Positions 49,169 to 63,660 of a DNA stretch of 64,000 nt are shown in pieces. Every line of letters begins with the position of its first letter. The first letter of the stretch is position 1. The notes beneath the pieces were generated by a model. It saw only the letters and a list, made by a program, of their open reading frames with translations, was not told the DNA's origin and searched no databases. The position numbers and the translations under genes are program-made. The DNA lies in NCBI GenBank assembly GCA_016758965.1, contig JAEPRB010000221.1:1-64000 (forward strand), written 5' to 3'. This stretch comes from Circinella minor (Eukaryota > Mucoromycota > Mucoromycetes > Mucorales > Lichtheimiaceae).

Positions 49169-52100
49169 TATATACTTTACCAACTGTATAAATGCCATGA
49201 GGTTCAAGACGATCACATGATAATCGTTCTTGTGGTATAATATTAATATTTTCACTCTATATATAATTGATAATGATATTGTTAGTAAGGATAAGAATCA
49301 TTTATATTATTATTAATAATAATTTTTACATTTAAAAAAGTATGAATTGGAATCATGCGTGGATAAAGCCATCGAGCTGTTGAACCAACACCAATTGATT
49401 TTAATTTACGCATATTATAAACTCTAAAATCAATATTTAAATTAGGATCTAAAAGATATTCATATATAAGTTAGTCTATCAATTTCTCAACTTTAGTATT
49501 ATTATTATTATTATTTATTTTACCTCTACGAAGAGCAGCACATTTTTTTAATCCAAGAGTATATACAGGAAGTACTTTAAATGATTCTGGAAGAATTAAT
49601 TGTCCAGGTGATGCGGATGCTGCACAATGTTTACGATAAGCTGTCAAAATACGAATACATTCACCATCTAATTCTCCCATTAAATCTTGTGATAATTTTT
49701 TTGTTGCTTGTGATATGACTATAAAATAATAAAACCACCCCATACATGAATTAATTAGAACTATTCTTTTTTCTTTTTTTTAATAATAAAAAAAACAAAT
49801 AACTTACCTTGTTTAGATAAAAGATTCATACTAGTATCAAGATCAGCTTGTTTAAATAGTGTACTGATATTAGATGTAATGGGTAAACGAAGATTATGAA
49901 TACGTACACGTCGTTCACCTAATTGTGTTGTATATAATAATGCACATTGCATATGAGCTTCTCCATCTTCTAATTTTCCATCATGTCTTAATGTGAATGC
50001 TACAGCTTTATCAGCATCCATGCCAGCAAGTTCAATATCCGTATTATTATTCATATAAAAGTTTCCAAATTGATCATCAATTGTAAGACCTTTTAGAAGA
50101 AGAAGAAAAAAAAAAAAAGATAGATTTAGTCATTTAATATCATTTTCTAGAATTACTATATTATATTTACCATTTGAACAACGAACACGTAAAGCAGCAT
50201 TATATCCTTGTTTACGTATTAAACTACGTTCCAATTGATTATTTAATGCTTGAAAATGTTTTTTTTTATCAAAATTCCAATAATAATGAATATCACCTCC
50301 TGTTAATGCAGGTAGTACACCTAAACCAATTAAAAAAAAAAAAAAAGAGAACAGTATCATTAAATATAAAATTTATTATTGGATAAACTAAAGATATATA
50401 ACTTACCAAGTGTACTAACATCTACATAAGCATTCATTGGAAAAGCCCATAAATCAACACAAACACCTTCATTAACACATTCTTTACCCATAGTAGCATA
50501 TAAAGAATCTTGTGGTGCTAATAATTGTCTTTCTTTATCTGTTCCATGTAATTTAGGATCATCTCTTAGTTTTAATGCTCCTGGTCCTAATGTGGGTAAA
50601 ATGGTTTGTAATACATGAATTTTACCACCTGTATTTTGCTATAAATATATAAAGATTATTATCATTCTCTTTCTCTTCCTTATTGGAGACTCACATACAC
50701 AATGTCACTCTATTATTTTATATATCCTATGACTTACCAAACCTAATAAACCACCTTTAATTGCAGAACCAAAAACTGCAGTTTGTGCTCGATTTTCAGC
50801 AAACATGCTAGGTAAATTATTTAATAAATTTTCAATAACATCTCTATAAAAAAAAACAATATTTATTGTTGTTAACTCACAAATCTACTTTTTTTTTTTT
50901 CATTTTTAACACTTTTTTGAATAACATTTTATTTTTTCAAATAAATAATCACACTCATTTTACCTTGATTCCATTGGATCCACAAATAACGAATCATTTG
51001 ATAATGGTAAAAACATATCATTGATATCAGGTACGATCATCATTTGAGCTTGATCCAAGGTAGCCTATAATATCATAAATATGTAATTACATAACCAAAT
51101 ATATATTAATCCATAAACGAACAATTTCATAGAATATGTCTCACTACACAGATACACTCTTTTCATTTCATCCAATATATATGATACTTACCGATAAATT
51201 ATAAAAATGAACACTTGTATCAAATGTCATAATACCCACTTGAGTACCTTTTGGAAAAGCTTCTTTTGAAAATAATGTATTATTTAATACTTGACAAAAA
51301 GATCCAAGTACACCCGAATTAACGGCACAAAAAGAAACATCAATAGCAAATAAAACACGTAAAGGTGTAGGATGACGAGTCCAATAAATTTCAGGTACTT
51401 CAAATTCAATTGTACCACGTTGTAATTCAGGTCGTTGATCTAAATCCATTCGTTGTCCAGACATATCCAAATGACAAAAATAATCCTCAGGTACTTTTCC
51501 CATTTAATAATAATTAGTTTTAATAATTTTATACTTACATCCTCATGTCTCCCTCACTCTTTTTTTTTTTTTTAACTTAAAAAAAAAAACTTACCACTAT
51601 TACTAAATCCACATAAATTACAAATAAATTTTCTTCCACCATCGGTAAATTGACATGCAGGATTAATATATCCTTTACACCGATTACATCTTACAGGACC
51701 TTCTGGATTCGTTGTTATTGCCAAAGGAATTTCTTCATCTTTTGAATGTAAATCAGCTAAAGGTTGTACAACCAATCCAAATGGTAAATGAGAATCTTTG
51801 ATCAAATCCGATGTTTTTGGTATTTCTTTTAATGTACATCGCATAAATCTTGGATTACAATTGCCTTGATCAATGGTTTTAAAATGAGTTGTAGATAAAG
51901 GTAATGGAGAAGAAGCTTGAGACATGGTACCATAATAATAAGATGTTTCTTGTCCTTCTTCTTGTTGATAAAGTTGTTCATCATAAAGTCGTAATTGAAC
52001 AGGAGAAGGGATTTGATTTGGATCAATTCTTGGTTTGGGTTTCGTTGATTGAGATTGTTGAAATTGTTGAGGTGGATAATTAGGTTGTTGAAGTGGTTGC

Positions 52101-52468
52101 TGTGGTAATGGAGGTTGTTGTTGTTGTTGAAAAGAAGGTTGTGTAGTTGCATATACGCGTTTGGATCGTCCTGGTTTGTTTGGCTAAGATATAGATAAAA
52201 ACAAAATAAACAATCCATTCTTTTTATACTAACTCCCTCTTTATACCTCTTCTATATATCAATAGTTCTTACTTGCACAGTCATATTCGCCATAGGTGAT
52301 GATAAACTATCAACAGAAGTGGGCGGAGTCATTCCACCTATTATTTCATAAAGTTTGATAAGATAGATAACAAATAGTATTGGTTATATTATTGCCTCAA
52401 TTCAAGTATTATATATATAAAATGGGAGGGGGAGTATGTGGTTGAGAACGTGTTATTTCACACTTTCT

Positions 52469-52518
<50 letters not shown>

Positions 52519-52888
52519 GCAGCAAAAAGAAGAAAAAAAAACAGAAATTGTTACCTGGTTGTTGTTGAAGTTGAGGTTGCTGAGGTGGTAATGGATGACC
52601 TGCATTAACATTATGGGGTGGTGTAGGTCTTGGATAAGACATATTAGGTTGTTGTTGGGAAGTGGGTGGTCTTATACCATTTGAAGGAGGAAGAGAAGGT
52701 CTCATGCCAGATTGATGTGGCTGTGTTGGCATTGGCGTTCTCGGTGGCATTACGGAAGAACCACTCACAGGCGGAGAAGCGTAACTATGTTGTTGTTGCG
52801 TACCTGCATTGAGTGAAGATACTCCATATTGAAATTTAGTTGGATCTTGTTGTTGTAATGGAGGTCGATGCAATGGTGGTGGTTGCAT
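48607..52888 (-). CDS. SEC24: COPII coat subunit Sec24
   Basis: Fourteen exons give 982 residues: 52888-52555, 52337-52273, 52183-51595, 51493-51192, 51064-50964, 50843-50738, 50638-50407, 50320-50171, 50089-49808, 49718-49524, 49448-49330, 49256-49181, 49087-48753, 48669-48607. A Pro/Gln-rich N-terminus (about 1-190) is followed by a conserved block with NCNPRFMRCTLKEIP, a zinc finger (CNRCKGYINPACQF, then CNLC), the trunk domain (LRVLFAIDVSFCAVNSG), beta-sandwich and helical domains, and a C-terminal gelsolin-like domain (YIWIGQAVSPELL). Sec24 pairs with Sec23 on ER membranes and selects cargo for COPII vesicles. The intron-rich 3' half alternates exons of 65-335 nt. Confidence 0.96.
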
Positions 52889-55800
52889 TTTCTTGTTTCT
52901 TTTTTTTTTCAGTTAGAGGAGAGAGAGAGAGAGAGAAAAAGAAAAGAAAAGAAAAGAAAGGTGGGAAAAAAACCTCAAAAGGTATTTTGTAAGATGTGTA
53001 TGGTTAATTATTAAGTTTTTTTGTGGAAGTTGAAATTTATTAGTGTAATGATGCAATCTGATATCAACGCTAAAAAAAAAAAAGTTGTTTTTTATTTGTA
53101 GATGAATCGAATTTTATATATCTGATTGAATTGATAAAGTATTTTCAATATAAGAACATTTGAAAGCAATATATTTCGATAGGTTCTTTTTATAGGTATA
53201 TATATATATATATATATCTGTTGGTATTGATTAGCATTAGTATCAATGGACTATTTTCGATAAGTTGCGGAAAGTACGACGTGTCATTGTATGATTGAAA
53301 CAACGACAAACATGCATACCCAATTGCTGTTATCGAATATGTTTGCTTTTTTTTTTTACTCTAGAACATGATGGAAACAAAATTTTTGGATCTATTGCAT
53401 AAAGTACAACTTCATGTTTCAATAAAATTTTGTATTAATATATATATATATACCAAAATAGGGTTTACTATTTACATTTATGATCATTTTAAATCAAAAA
53501 GGAATTTTTATATCAGTTGGTTGCTATTAACAACACAAAAAAATTAATATTATAACATTGGCAACATTTATTTATTTTTCTCAACCCTATTTTTTTTTAA
53601 ATGTGTCACACAGAGTTTCAATGAATGTTATTACTCCTGAATAGTTTTTTTTTTTTTTTTGCATTGTTAAAAAATTACGAAATAAAGATTATTGTTACGT
53701 AACAAAATATAGAATTCTTTATGATCATCATAGCAATCATATAATAATATAATCAGTAAATACTAAATTGATTTTAAGCTTCTTCTGTTTTTTTTAGATA
53801 TAATGTATCTCATATTAAAATTGTGTAAAAGTCAATACGACGTAGTCTTGAAGTATTATGTAAAATCAATGAAATTATTGTAGTAAGTATTGTTTATATA
53901 GTTGTAAATTTAGTATACTATTAGCGGAACAATATCGTGAAGTAGTGTGTCATCATTTACCATATATTCTTACTATCATTTAACTTTGGTCTTCAATATT
54001 TCATTAAGTATACGTAGAACATGTCTTTTATTTTATTTTATTTTTTAAAAAAAGAATGACCATGTTGCCCTTTATCAATATCAGTTTTTTCACTTAAAAT
54101 TTTTTCGAATTACTTCAAGCAAAATAGGGATTAAGTAGCTCAGGGGTCAATATATTATTTTTTATAAACAAGACCAACTTTAATGAGAACGATAGAATAA
54201 TCTTTACCAGCAAATGTAACAAATAAAAAGAGAATAGCTCTAATCCATTACGATAAATCAATGGTACGTACCACACTTTGATACTTCACATTTTTCTATT
54301 TTAACCTTCATCTATATGTACATGTTACTCATTATTAAAAGTAACTAAATGTCTCCCTGTTGTAATCAAACTACGAATATGTAGGGTGACACTGTTAGTA
54401 ATGAGGCAGTCTATATAAATCAAGAATGTCATGATAATATATTATTATAACGTATATATTAAGTAATTAACTCTTTTTTTAAAAAAAGAATTGTATACTT
54501 TATCCTTGGCTATTTTATTTTTGGACACAAAATTAAAGTTTTGTACCTTAAATTCTAGGACCTACTTTATCGTATGTAGAACTATTATACTGTTTCTTAT
54601 TAAAAAAAAATCTTCAATAACGCGTCGTACAAATTTATTTATGTGGTAGGTTTAACACATTAAAATTGATGAGTTTGTCTTTTTATACACATTTTTGTTG
54701 GTTGGGTCTCGTATATATAGCATCGAGGTGACCAACGATGAATGATTAAAATTGTTTATTACAGGTGCTTTATGTAGCTTTGGTTATTTTCTTTAGTAAT
54801 TCTAATTACTCTTATTTTTATAATCAATTTATTTACATGATAAGTAATAATCAAAGTAGCTATTAAAATGGAAAATACATAGCATGAAAGTTGAAGATAT
54901 TTATTAGGAGAACAGTGATATCACATTTTCGTTAATTTGAGGTTTTGTACAAAAAAGTGAATGGAGTACTATGAGACGGAAGAAGCTGAAAAAAATAGCC
55001 TTATATGTTAAGTATATGTTGTTATTTATTATAGAACGATTCAAACTTTGGTTATTCTTTGGCGAGGATGCTAAACATATAATTATTTCTTAATAGTAGT
55101 TATTCTGACAATGTAATCATACGTTTTGATGAGCTCTTAAACTTTTAATGTAAATAATAGGGTGGAAGCTAACATGTCATTACTAGGGAACTGTTTATAC
55201 CCTTATTATATTCACTTGCTATGTCTACTACCATGTCCATAATTTATGGTAAGAAAGCTGTCCACATCCTCATAAGACCCGGCTACTACTATAGTCTTTC
55301 ATTTTAGTAAAGACAAAGACTTTTATAAGCCATAACCTTTTTTTATAATGATGTAAGACTATATTTTAAAGCAATAAAGTAGCTACGTACATTAATATGC
55401 GCTGTCATATTTTTATCTTGTACAGTTTAATCTAATTAACATGTTATCTTACAGTACTTAAAGATAATTACTACGTATTACGTATAAATGCCTTGACTGT
55501 CCTATTTACTTTATAGTTAAGTATACGCCGCGGATACTTTTTTTTAAAAAAATCATTACTATATAAAGAAAGACCATTACAAAGTACATGTTCTTGTACC
55601 AGTTTTTCTGCTCTGGATATTAAAGTATAGGAGAAAAATAATAATAATAATTGAACAACCGTCAAGTTCTATGATCGTTGATTGTACTTAAATTGTTTCT
55701 ATACGTCTTCCTCTTCAATGATGCAGTTTCTTGAAAACTTTTTTTTTCTATCTTTTGGATAAAACATAAATCAACTAAAGAGCTTTCAAAAAGAAAGATA

Positions 55801-56947
55801 TTTTTTTTTTTAGTTGATGAAATAAATTTTACTGGTTATTTTGCTTGAATATCAATTCATGAACTGACATGGTGCGCTTTCTGACGTGTATAAAGCTGTT
55901 AGTTTCATACATAAATATATCTTAATCCATACAGAATCATCACTTTTATTTTTGTTGACAGCTTTTGAATCAATTTTTATAGATGTCTTAAAAAGAAAAT
56001 AAAGGCTTGTGGATTAACTTTTATTTAAAGCAAGTTGTGAGGACAAAGAAAAAAACTTATTTAAGCATATATACTGCGATTTCTGTTAGTTATGATTCTT
56101 TCACAACCATCGACAAGTTAGTCCTACATGGCCAGATATTCAACTTTTGCATTCATAACAATAGTTACAAAGTTTCTTCCCTACCCATTTATATTATAAC
56201 ATTATCGACCCTTTTTTTTTTTGCTTATTACAAAATGAATTATGATCCTGACTACAAAACAGGTAATGTTTTATACACATTCCTTAGTCATCTGTACTTG
56301 CTAACAGAAATTATCCATTTCTTCTATAGTAAATTGCTTGTGTTACCTTACCGACTATTAATCTAGTTTTACCATGTATCACGTTCTCATCCAATTTTTT
56401 AACTATTACGTAGTTGATCATCCAAATCCTTGTATTTTTAATGATAACATATATATCAGTAATTTTAATATTTCTGAAACTTATACATAATTTTTTTTTT
56501 TTCACTAGTTAAAAACATTGAGTTGCCAAGCTTAAAGTTGTATCTGACATCGTAAAAAAAAACCTTATTTCTCGGAATTTGAAACGTTCAGGGTCTGTTC
56601 CACCCCCTTGCTAATAAAATAATGGTATAAGCAAGCAAATAGAAAAAAGAGAGGGATAAAAACTATTGTTTTCTTTTTTTACAACACAAGAAAATTAAAA
56701 ATGAATGAGGAAAAAAGTCAATATACCAAATGGATTTATTTGAGTTAAATATGATATCATAATCAAAATAAACCATGAATAATAAAAAGAGAGGACCAAT
56801 TTTTATTTTATTTTGTACCTCACATTTACACTAAACCAAAAAGCCGAAGAATTGATGAGGAATTTTTTTTTTTTTTTTTTTGTGACCTCTATACTCACTT
56901 TTAAAAAAAATTTTGGGCAACTTTGAACTTTCTCTTTCGTTATAACA
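52889..56947. other. Second gene desert, with the SEC24 promoter at its left edge
   Basis: About 4 kb. The first 70 bp are purine-rich on the plus strand and form the pyrimidine-rich SEC24 leader. The rest is AT-rich, with many TACGTA-like motifs and no supportable gene. The 119-codon frame at 56007-56366 has no family likeness. The eIF4B promoter must be at the right end. Confidence 0.55.
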
Positions 56948-58993
56948 ATGTGTAAGTTTTTTTTAAAGAAAAAAATGACTACAAAACCTGCCTTATATAT
57001 AATTATGTTGTCCTTTCTAATTCAAATAATTGAATTAACATGAATTCACTTTTTTTTAAATAGCTGGCAAGAAGAAAGCACAAAAGATGTCGTTGTCCGA
57101 CTTTTTGGCGGACGACAGTAAGTTTCATATAAGAAAATAAACTATGAAAAAAGATCCCTCTTCTCTCTTCAAAAAAAAAAAAAAGCCGAGAAAAACAAAA
57201 CTGATCCTTATTTTTATAATACTATTTTTTTTAATAAAAGACGGTGGTGGATCGTGGGCTGACGAAATGGCCAGTTTACCTTCTGCTCGTAAGTAACCTA
57301 CATAAATGTAGAGAAAAAAAAAAGATTCTACTTTTTTTCCAAAAAAAAAAAAGGTTGTCCTTTTAAAAGTCATAGAAACTCATTCTCTTTTTTTTTTTAT
57401 TTAAAATAGCTGCAGGTTAGCGAAATAACACTTTATAGGGGGAAAAAAAAAGAGAGAGGCGAAAACGGAAAGAGGATTTATAAAAAGTGTGGAAACAAAA
57501 GAAAATAAAAATAAAACTGATTTTATATACCATATCAATACAGTAAAGGAAGATGATGGATTCAGCTCATCCCGTGGAGGCGATCGTTTTGGTAACCATA
57601 ACAACCGCTATATTTTTATATAGTTGCTAAACAACAATACAATGCATAAACAAAATACTAATATACATATATATCATCTTACATAATAGGCCGCGACCGA
57701 GGTGATTTTGATCTCCCTAGAGGTCCTGCTCGAGGTGGTGAAAGAGAAGGTGGTTTTGAACGACGTGATCGTTTCTCAGCACCTCGCCCTGATCGTTTTG
57801 CTGCTCGTGCACCTGTTGAGTTACCTACAGAACCTCCATTCACAGCTCATATTGCTAACCTTTCGTTTGATGCCAACGAAGATGATTTGGCTGACTTTTT
57901 CGGCCAAATGAAGGTAAATAAGAGGAAATTGAGTTTTCTCCAAGTTTTGTAAGACTGGGAGAGAGGGGGGGGAAATAAAAGTATCGGATATAGATTAACC
58001 GTTTATTTTATGCTTTTATTACTTTAATAGATCGCAAACATTCGTATTCTTCGTGATCGTGATGAACGATCAAAGGGTTTCGGTTATGTTGAATTTGAAG
58101 ATTTGGATTCACTTAAGGGAGCTTTGGAATTGTCAGGCGAGGTACAGTTTTTATCTAAATATTTTAATTAATGAAAAAGAAAGGAACAAAGGGAATCGCT
58201 GTGTCTATTTTGGGGAGGTTGATAATTTCACTGTCATTGTATAAAAAGATATGGGCGGTTTTTTTTAAGGGGAAGAAATGATGATAATATATTCGATTAT
58301 ATTTACTTTTTGCTAAATGCTCTTTTTATTACATAAAAAATTACATAGTCTCTTCAAGGCCGTACAATCCGTGTCAATGTTGCTGAACCTCGTAAGCTTT
58401 GCTTTTTTTTTAAGATTTTTGGCAGGGAAAATAGTGTAGGGGATGAATATAAAGGGAGGGGGGGGGAACAAGTCGGGCTGTTGTGTATTGTGCAGTTTTA
58501 CATGGTTGGAGCTGATGAAACTAATGCAATTTTTGATTTATATATATTAGCTAAGGACCGTCCTGAACGTGCTCCCCGTCAGCCTGATCGTACTGATGTA
58601 AATTCATGGCGTCGTGAAGCTCCAGTAGAGTCATCTGAACGACGAGGTGGTGGTGGTGGTCGTGGTGGCTTCCGTGGTGGTCGCGAAGGTGGTTTCCAAG
58701 ATCGCCGTGGCGATACCTCTTGGGGTGGTGGTGCCTTTAGTAAAAGAGAAAACCGTTTCGGTAGTCGAGATGCACCCGCTGAACGTCCTCGTTTGAACTT
58801 GAAACCTCGTAGTGCTGACTTGCCATCATCAGGAACTTCTACTCAAACAAACAGTAACAAGCCTAATCCTTTCGGTGGTGCCAAACCTGTTGATACTGAA
58901 TCCGTTTTGCAAAAAGTTGAAAAGAAATTGACAGAAACTACATTGGATGATAAGTCTGTAGAAAGTGGAAAGAAGGAAGAAGAATCTAAATAA
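56948..58993 (+). CDS. Translation initiation factor eIF4B (Tif3/Sce3-like)
   Basis: Nine exons join to 326 residues: 56948-56951, 57064-57117, 57241-57288, 57410-57415, 57544-57591, 57690-57913, 58031-58141, 58349-58391, 58551-58993. The N-terminus MSGKKKAQKMSLSDFLADD and GGGSWADEMASLP are diagnostic of fungal eIF4B. An Arg/Gly/Asp-rich segment leads into one RRM (about 93-170) with AHIANLSFDANEDDLADFF (RNP2) and KGFGYVEF (RNP1). A long RGG and DRR-type tail follows. eIF4B stimulates the eIF4A helicase and 40S loading on mRNA. The first exon is only ATG plus one base, and a 6-nt exon is proposed. Skipping that exon keeps the frame, replacing P-A-V with L. The intron after exon 7 (58142-58348) is one of the longer ones. 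Confidence 0.9.
57410..57415 (+). other. Candidate 6-nt micro-exon of eIF4B
   Basis: The sequence AAAATAG-CTGCAG-GTTAGC has an acceptor and a donor six bases apart. Including it splits a 255-nt gap into introns of 121 and 128 nt, in the range seen elsewhere here, and adds two residues in frame. It is inferred from splice signals only. Confidence 0.45.
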
Positions 58994-59761
58994 TTAAATA
59001 AAAACGAAACGAAAAACGAAAACTTAAAAAGATAATAATATAATAAAGATAGTAATAAAAAAACAAAAATTATTACAACTGGATTCCATATAACACTTTT
59101 CTCTATCATCTTTTTCTTTTTTTTAAAAAAAAAAAATTCCAACCCTTAGAAAACTTTTGGCCTCTTTTTTTTTTCCTTTACACTCTCCACACCTCCTTTT
59201 TTTTATCTTCTTTTATCTTCTTTTCTTTTTTTTTTGTGTACTATCCTACCTGAACAAAAATAATAATTGCATATGAATGCTTATATATTTTTCTTTTATC
59301 TTATTTTTTTTTTGCCTAGTATTTTAGAGTTTTGAAAAAAAAAAGTCTGCAAGTTTATATTATTTGACTTTTATATAAGTTCTTGGTAGTCGTTTTTATT
59401 TGTTTTGTTCATATAAGAGAGTAATAGGAATGAAAATGCTGAGAATATTATAATTTACAAAGAAAAATTCATATCATTTAAATGTTAAGATATGGTGTAC
59501 ACTAGTGAAACATGAGATGCAGAATAGAGAGATAATAAGGGGGGGTTGTTTAAAGGGGGAGTGGAGAGAGTATGCAATAGAGAAATAAGATGTTAGATGT
59601 AAATTGTTGTGTATAAGTGTTGTTTTTTTGTGTATATAGAAATAAAATTAGTGGTAAGGAAATAATAGCAATGAATAATAATAAAATAATAATAATAATA
59701 AAATAATAATAATAATAAAATAATAATAAATTGTTGTGTGGAAAGAAAAATATTATATGAG
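58994..59761. other. Convergent 3' spacer, eIF4B / MNN9
   Basis: Low-complexity T, A and AATAAT runs, with repeated AATAATAATAAA units at 59685-59730. No gene is seen. Confidence 0.6.
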
Positions 59762-61222
<1,461 letters not shown>

Positions 61223-63080
61223 TATGTGTATGTTGGAGTCGTTAAAAAAAATAAAAAGAGAGGAGAAAATTGGGATTATTATGTTATTAAAATGGGGTAC
61301 GGTGTTAAAAAAAAAAGTGGAGAAGTTTTTCAAACGTAAAATAATAATTTGGAAAGAAGGAAGAGGAAGAAAAAGGAGGGATCGACGGGAAGGAAACAAG
61401 AGAAGAAGAAAAAATAAAATAAAGAGAAAAAAAAAAAAAAAACGGGACCAACTTAAAAAAGAAGATTTCCACCTGCAAAGGCACGCTTTTCTTAAATGTA
61501 AGTACGAGGTTTCACAAGTTTTTTTTTCCCTCTGTAGATCATTTTTTCTATCACCGATTGGTCGATCTCATTTTTCTTTTTCGCCAAGCTGTGTGGTCTC
61601 ACTAAAGCTATTTGATGATTTTTTGCTCCGATGGAATATCATTTGTGTACAGGATTTTTCCTCGTTATAAATCTAAAAATAATAATAATAGTCATGCATA
61701 CCTATTACATTTTTTGCATCAATAGTCAAAAAAAAATCTATGCGCATATCCAAACTTAGAAATTGAGAAAACAACCAATCTTTGAACAAAAATCCCTAAC
61801 CCATTGTTTTATTTAAGTTCCCAGGACAAAATTAAAGTGTTTCGTCATATGCATTGATATAGTTTTTTTTTAAAAAAAAAAAGAAAAAAAAAGCTATACT
61901 TCTTTTACTAACATTATAGATATTTTATTTGATGGAGTAAATACTTCTTTTTTTTTAATAATTATTATGAAATATGTCACTAATTCTATATAAAGATATG
62001 TCTTCTATCTTCAAGTAAAATACAGTAAGACAGATTTATACATTGACAAATGATAGCAACAACAACGAATAATAATAACTAATTGTTATTATAGTTTCTT
62101 TATAATTTTGAGTTTTGTTCATCAAAAATAATAATAATTTCGTTCGTTAGACTTTACAAGAAAGGAATGGCTTTTTTTGACTCCCCAAATAATAATAATA
62201 ATAAAATGGATACAATTTACTCCTTTTGTAAACTTGTTGTTGTTGTTGTTGTTGTTCGCCCTGTCGATTACTATTATTGTTATTTCATTTTTAAACTAAA
62301 AAAAAAAGATCTTCAATAAGTGGTACAATGTCGTATATGTATAATATTTTCTGTAATACTATATAACCTGTATGATATTATCTAAATGTTCTATGAAATA
62401 TGCACATGACAAATCTATATGTATGTTATCCTCATTAATCATCATCACTGCTAATTCCCGATATATATGTTTTCTTTCTAAACTCACATATACTCCTTTT
62501 ATTTATTTATTTAAACTTTTACCAAGAAAGAAATCTTTATAAATGTGGAGGGTATGGGTTCGAGAACACTGATTGTTCTCATTATTACTAAATAGTCATT
62601 TTTTAGGAATATGACTCCGCTTAAAAAAACCAAGAAAACTAGGAACGAAAATAGACTTCCATATAATGAAAAAAAAAAATATATTGTATATGAAAACAGG
62701 TGAGAAGAATACCGGATAAAAACAAAAAAATAGAGGAGATTTTTGCTTAGCATATTTGTTATTATAAACTGATAAAAACACAGAAAATAATAAAAAAGGA
62801 GATTTCCATGACGACATGCGAAAACAATGATGATCTACCAACAAAAAAAAAGAAAAGAGGATTATTTCTAAAAGAATTTACAACAGTGGGAAATTGAGTA
62901 TAATGTTATTTATTTTTTGTTGACATGGTGATATAACTTAATTATTTGTTGTGAGAGGAACTAAAAATAAATCTAATGTTTTTTTTCTGTGAACAGAAAT
63001 AACTTTTCTTTTACTTTGCCACAAACAATTATAAGAGTTACCTAAATCAAGTCTAGACCAATTACATGATTTTCCTTTCG
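61223..63080. promoter_or_regulatory. MNN9 upstream region and non-coding spacer
   Basis: From 61223 to about 61460 the plus strand is extremely purine-rich, giving a pyrimidine-rich leader for MNN9 on the minus strand. Beyond that is AT-rich spacer with TTG repeats near 62235-62255. No further gene is recognised. Confidence 0.5.
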
Positions 63081-63230
63081 TTTTAGGCGGCTGATTTTTT
63101 TCAACTTGGCGCTGGGTTTTTTTTAACTTGGCGCGTGATGTATTTTTTATTTGGCGCTTGGTTTTTTTCAACCTGGCGGCTGAGCATTTTATCATTGTAG
63201 CGTCCATTACTTTTTATTTGGCGGCTGGCA
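63081..63230 (+). repeat. Seven-unit 22-bp tandem array with GCG core
   Basis: GCG cores begin at 63087, 63109, 63131, 63154, 63176, 63200 and 63221, spacings of 21-24 bp. Most units read TTGGCG followed by CTG, CTT or GTG and then a T-rich spacer. One unit (63200) is decayed to TAGCG. The regular phase and location 120 bp from a transposase relic suggest subterminal transposase-binding sites. A binding array for a host factor is the alternative, since TTTGGCGC resembles an E2F site. Confidence 0.75.
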
Positions 63231-63349
63231 ACCCTTTGAAAAAAAAAGATTCCAAATAAAGATTTGACTATTTTATTTATTAATAAAGGAACAAATAATA
63301 GTTTTAAAAATAGGAGAGTATAAAAGCACTAAATAAACAGTGGTAAAAA

Positions 63350-63660
63350 CTATAACACCGGTTCTTCAAGAATACAGCGTGGAAAATAAGAATTTGCATG
63401 TCGTATCCATCCTTGAGAGTCTCTAGCAGTAACCAGGTATGCTGACTGGATAATGCAAGGCGTTAAAGGATTACTTGTAGTCAAGATCTCTCGCTTGACA
63501 TCGGCCTTTAGTTTTGATCAAAATTCTTTTATCGGGTTCAGCACTGGTGAGTATGGAGGTAGATATAGTACATGGAATCCACGATTTTCAACGGTATCCT
63601 TGACAATACTACTATAATGAATGCTGGCATTATCGTGCCACGTTAAGAAAAATGAGGTGT
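63350..63660 (-). pseudogene. Tc1/mariner (IS630-type) transposase, C-terminal fragment, broken
   Basis: The minus strand encodes TWHDNASIHYSSIVKDTVEN, then FHVLYLPPYSPVLNPIKEF, a stop, and SKLKADVKREIL, ending with a normal stop at 63350. WHDNASIH carries the second catalytic Asp of the DDE/D triad, and the YSPxLNPIEEFW block carries the third acid. Two changes disable it: the Glu expected after NPI is Lys, and the Trp after EF is TGA. Both are G-to-A transitions on the coding strand. Upstream of 63660 the similarity stops abruptly, so the N-terminal half is missing. It would have cut and pasted the element in the nucleus. Confidence 0.88.

Noticed and set aside
56007..56366. 119-codon plus-strand frame in the second desert
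   Set aside because: Composition follows the AT-rich background, with no motif, no good splice context and no family likeness.
62938..63207. 89-codon minus-strand frame with repeated LKKTQRQ-like peptides
   Set aside because: The peptide repeat is only the translation of the 22-bp tandem DNA array.
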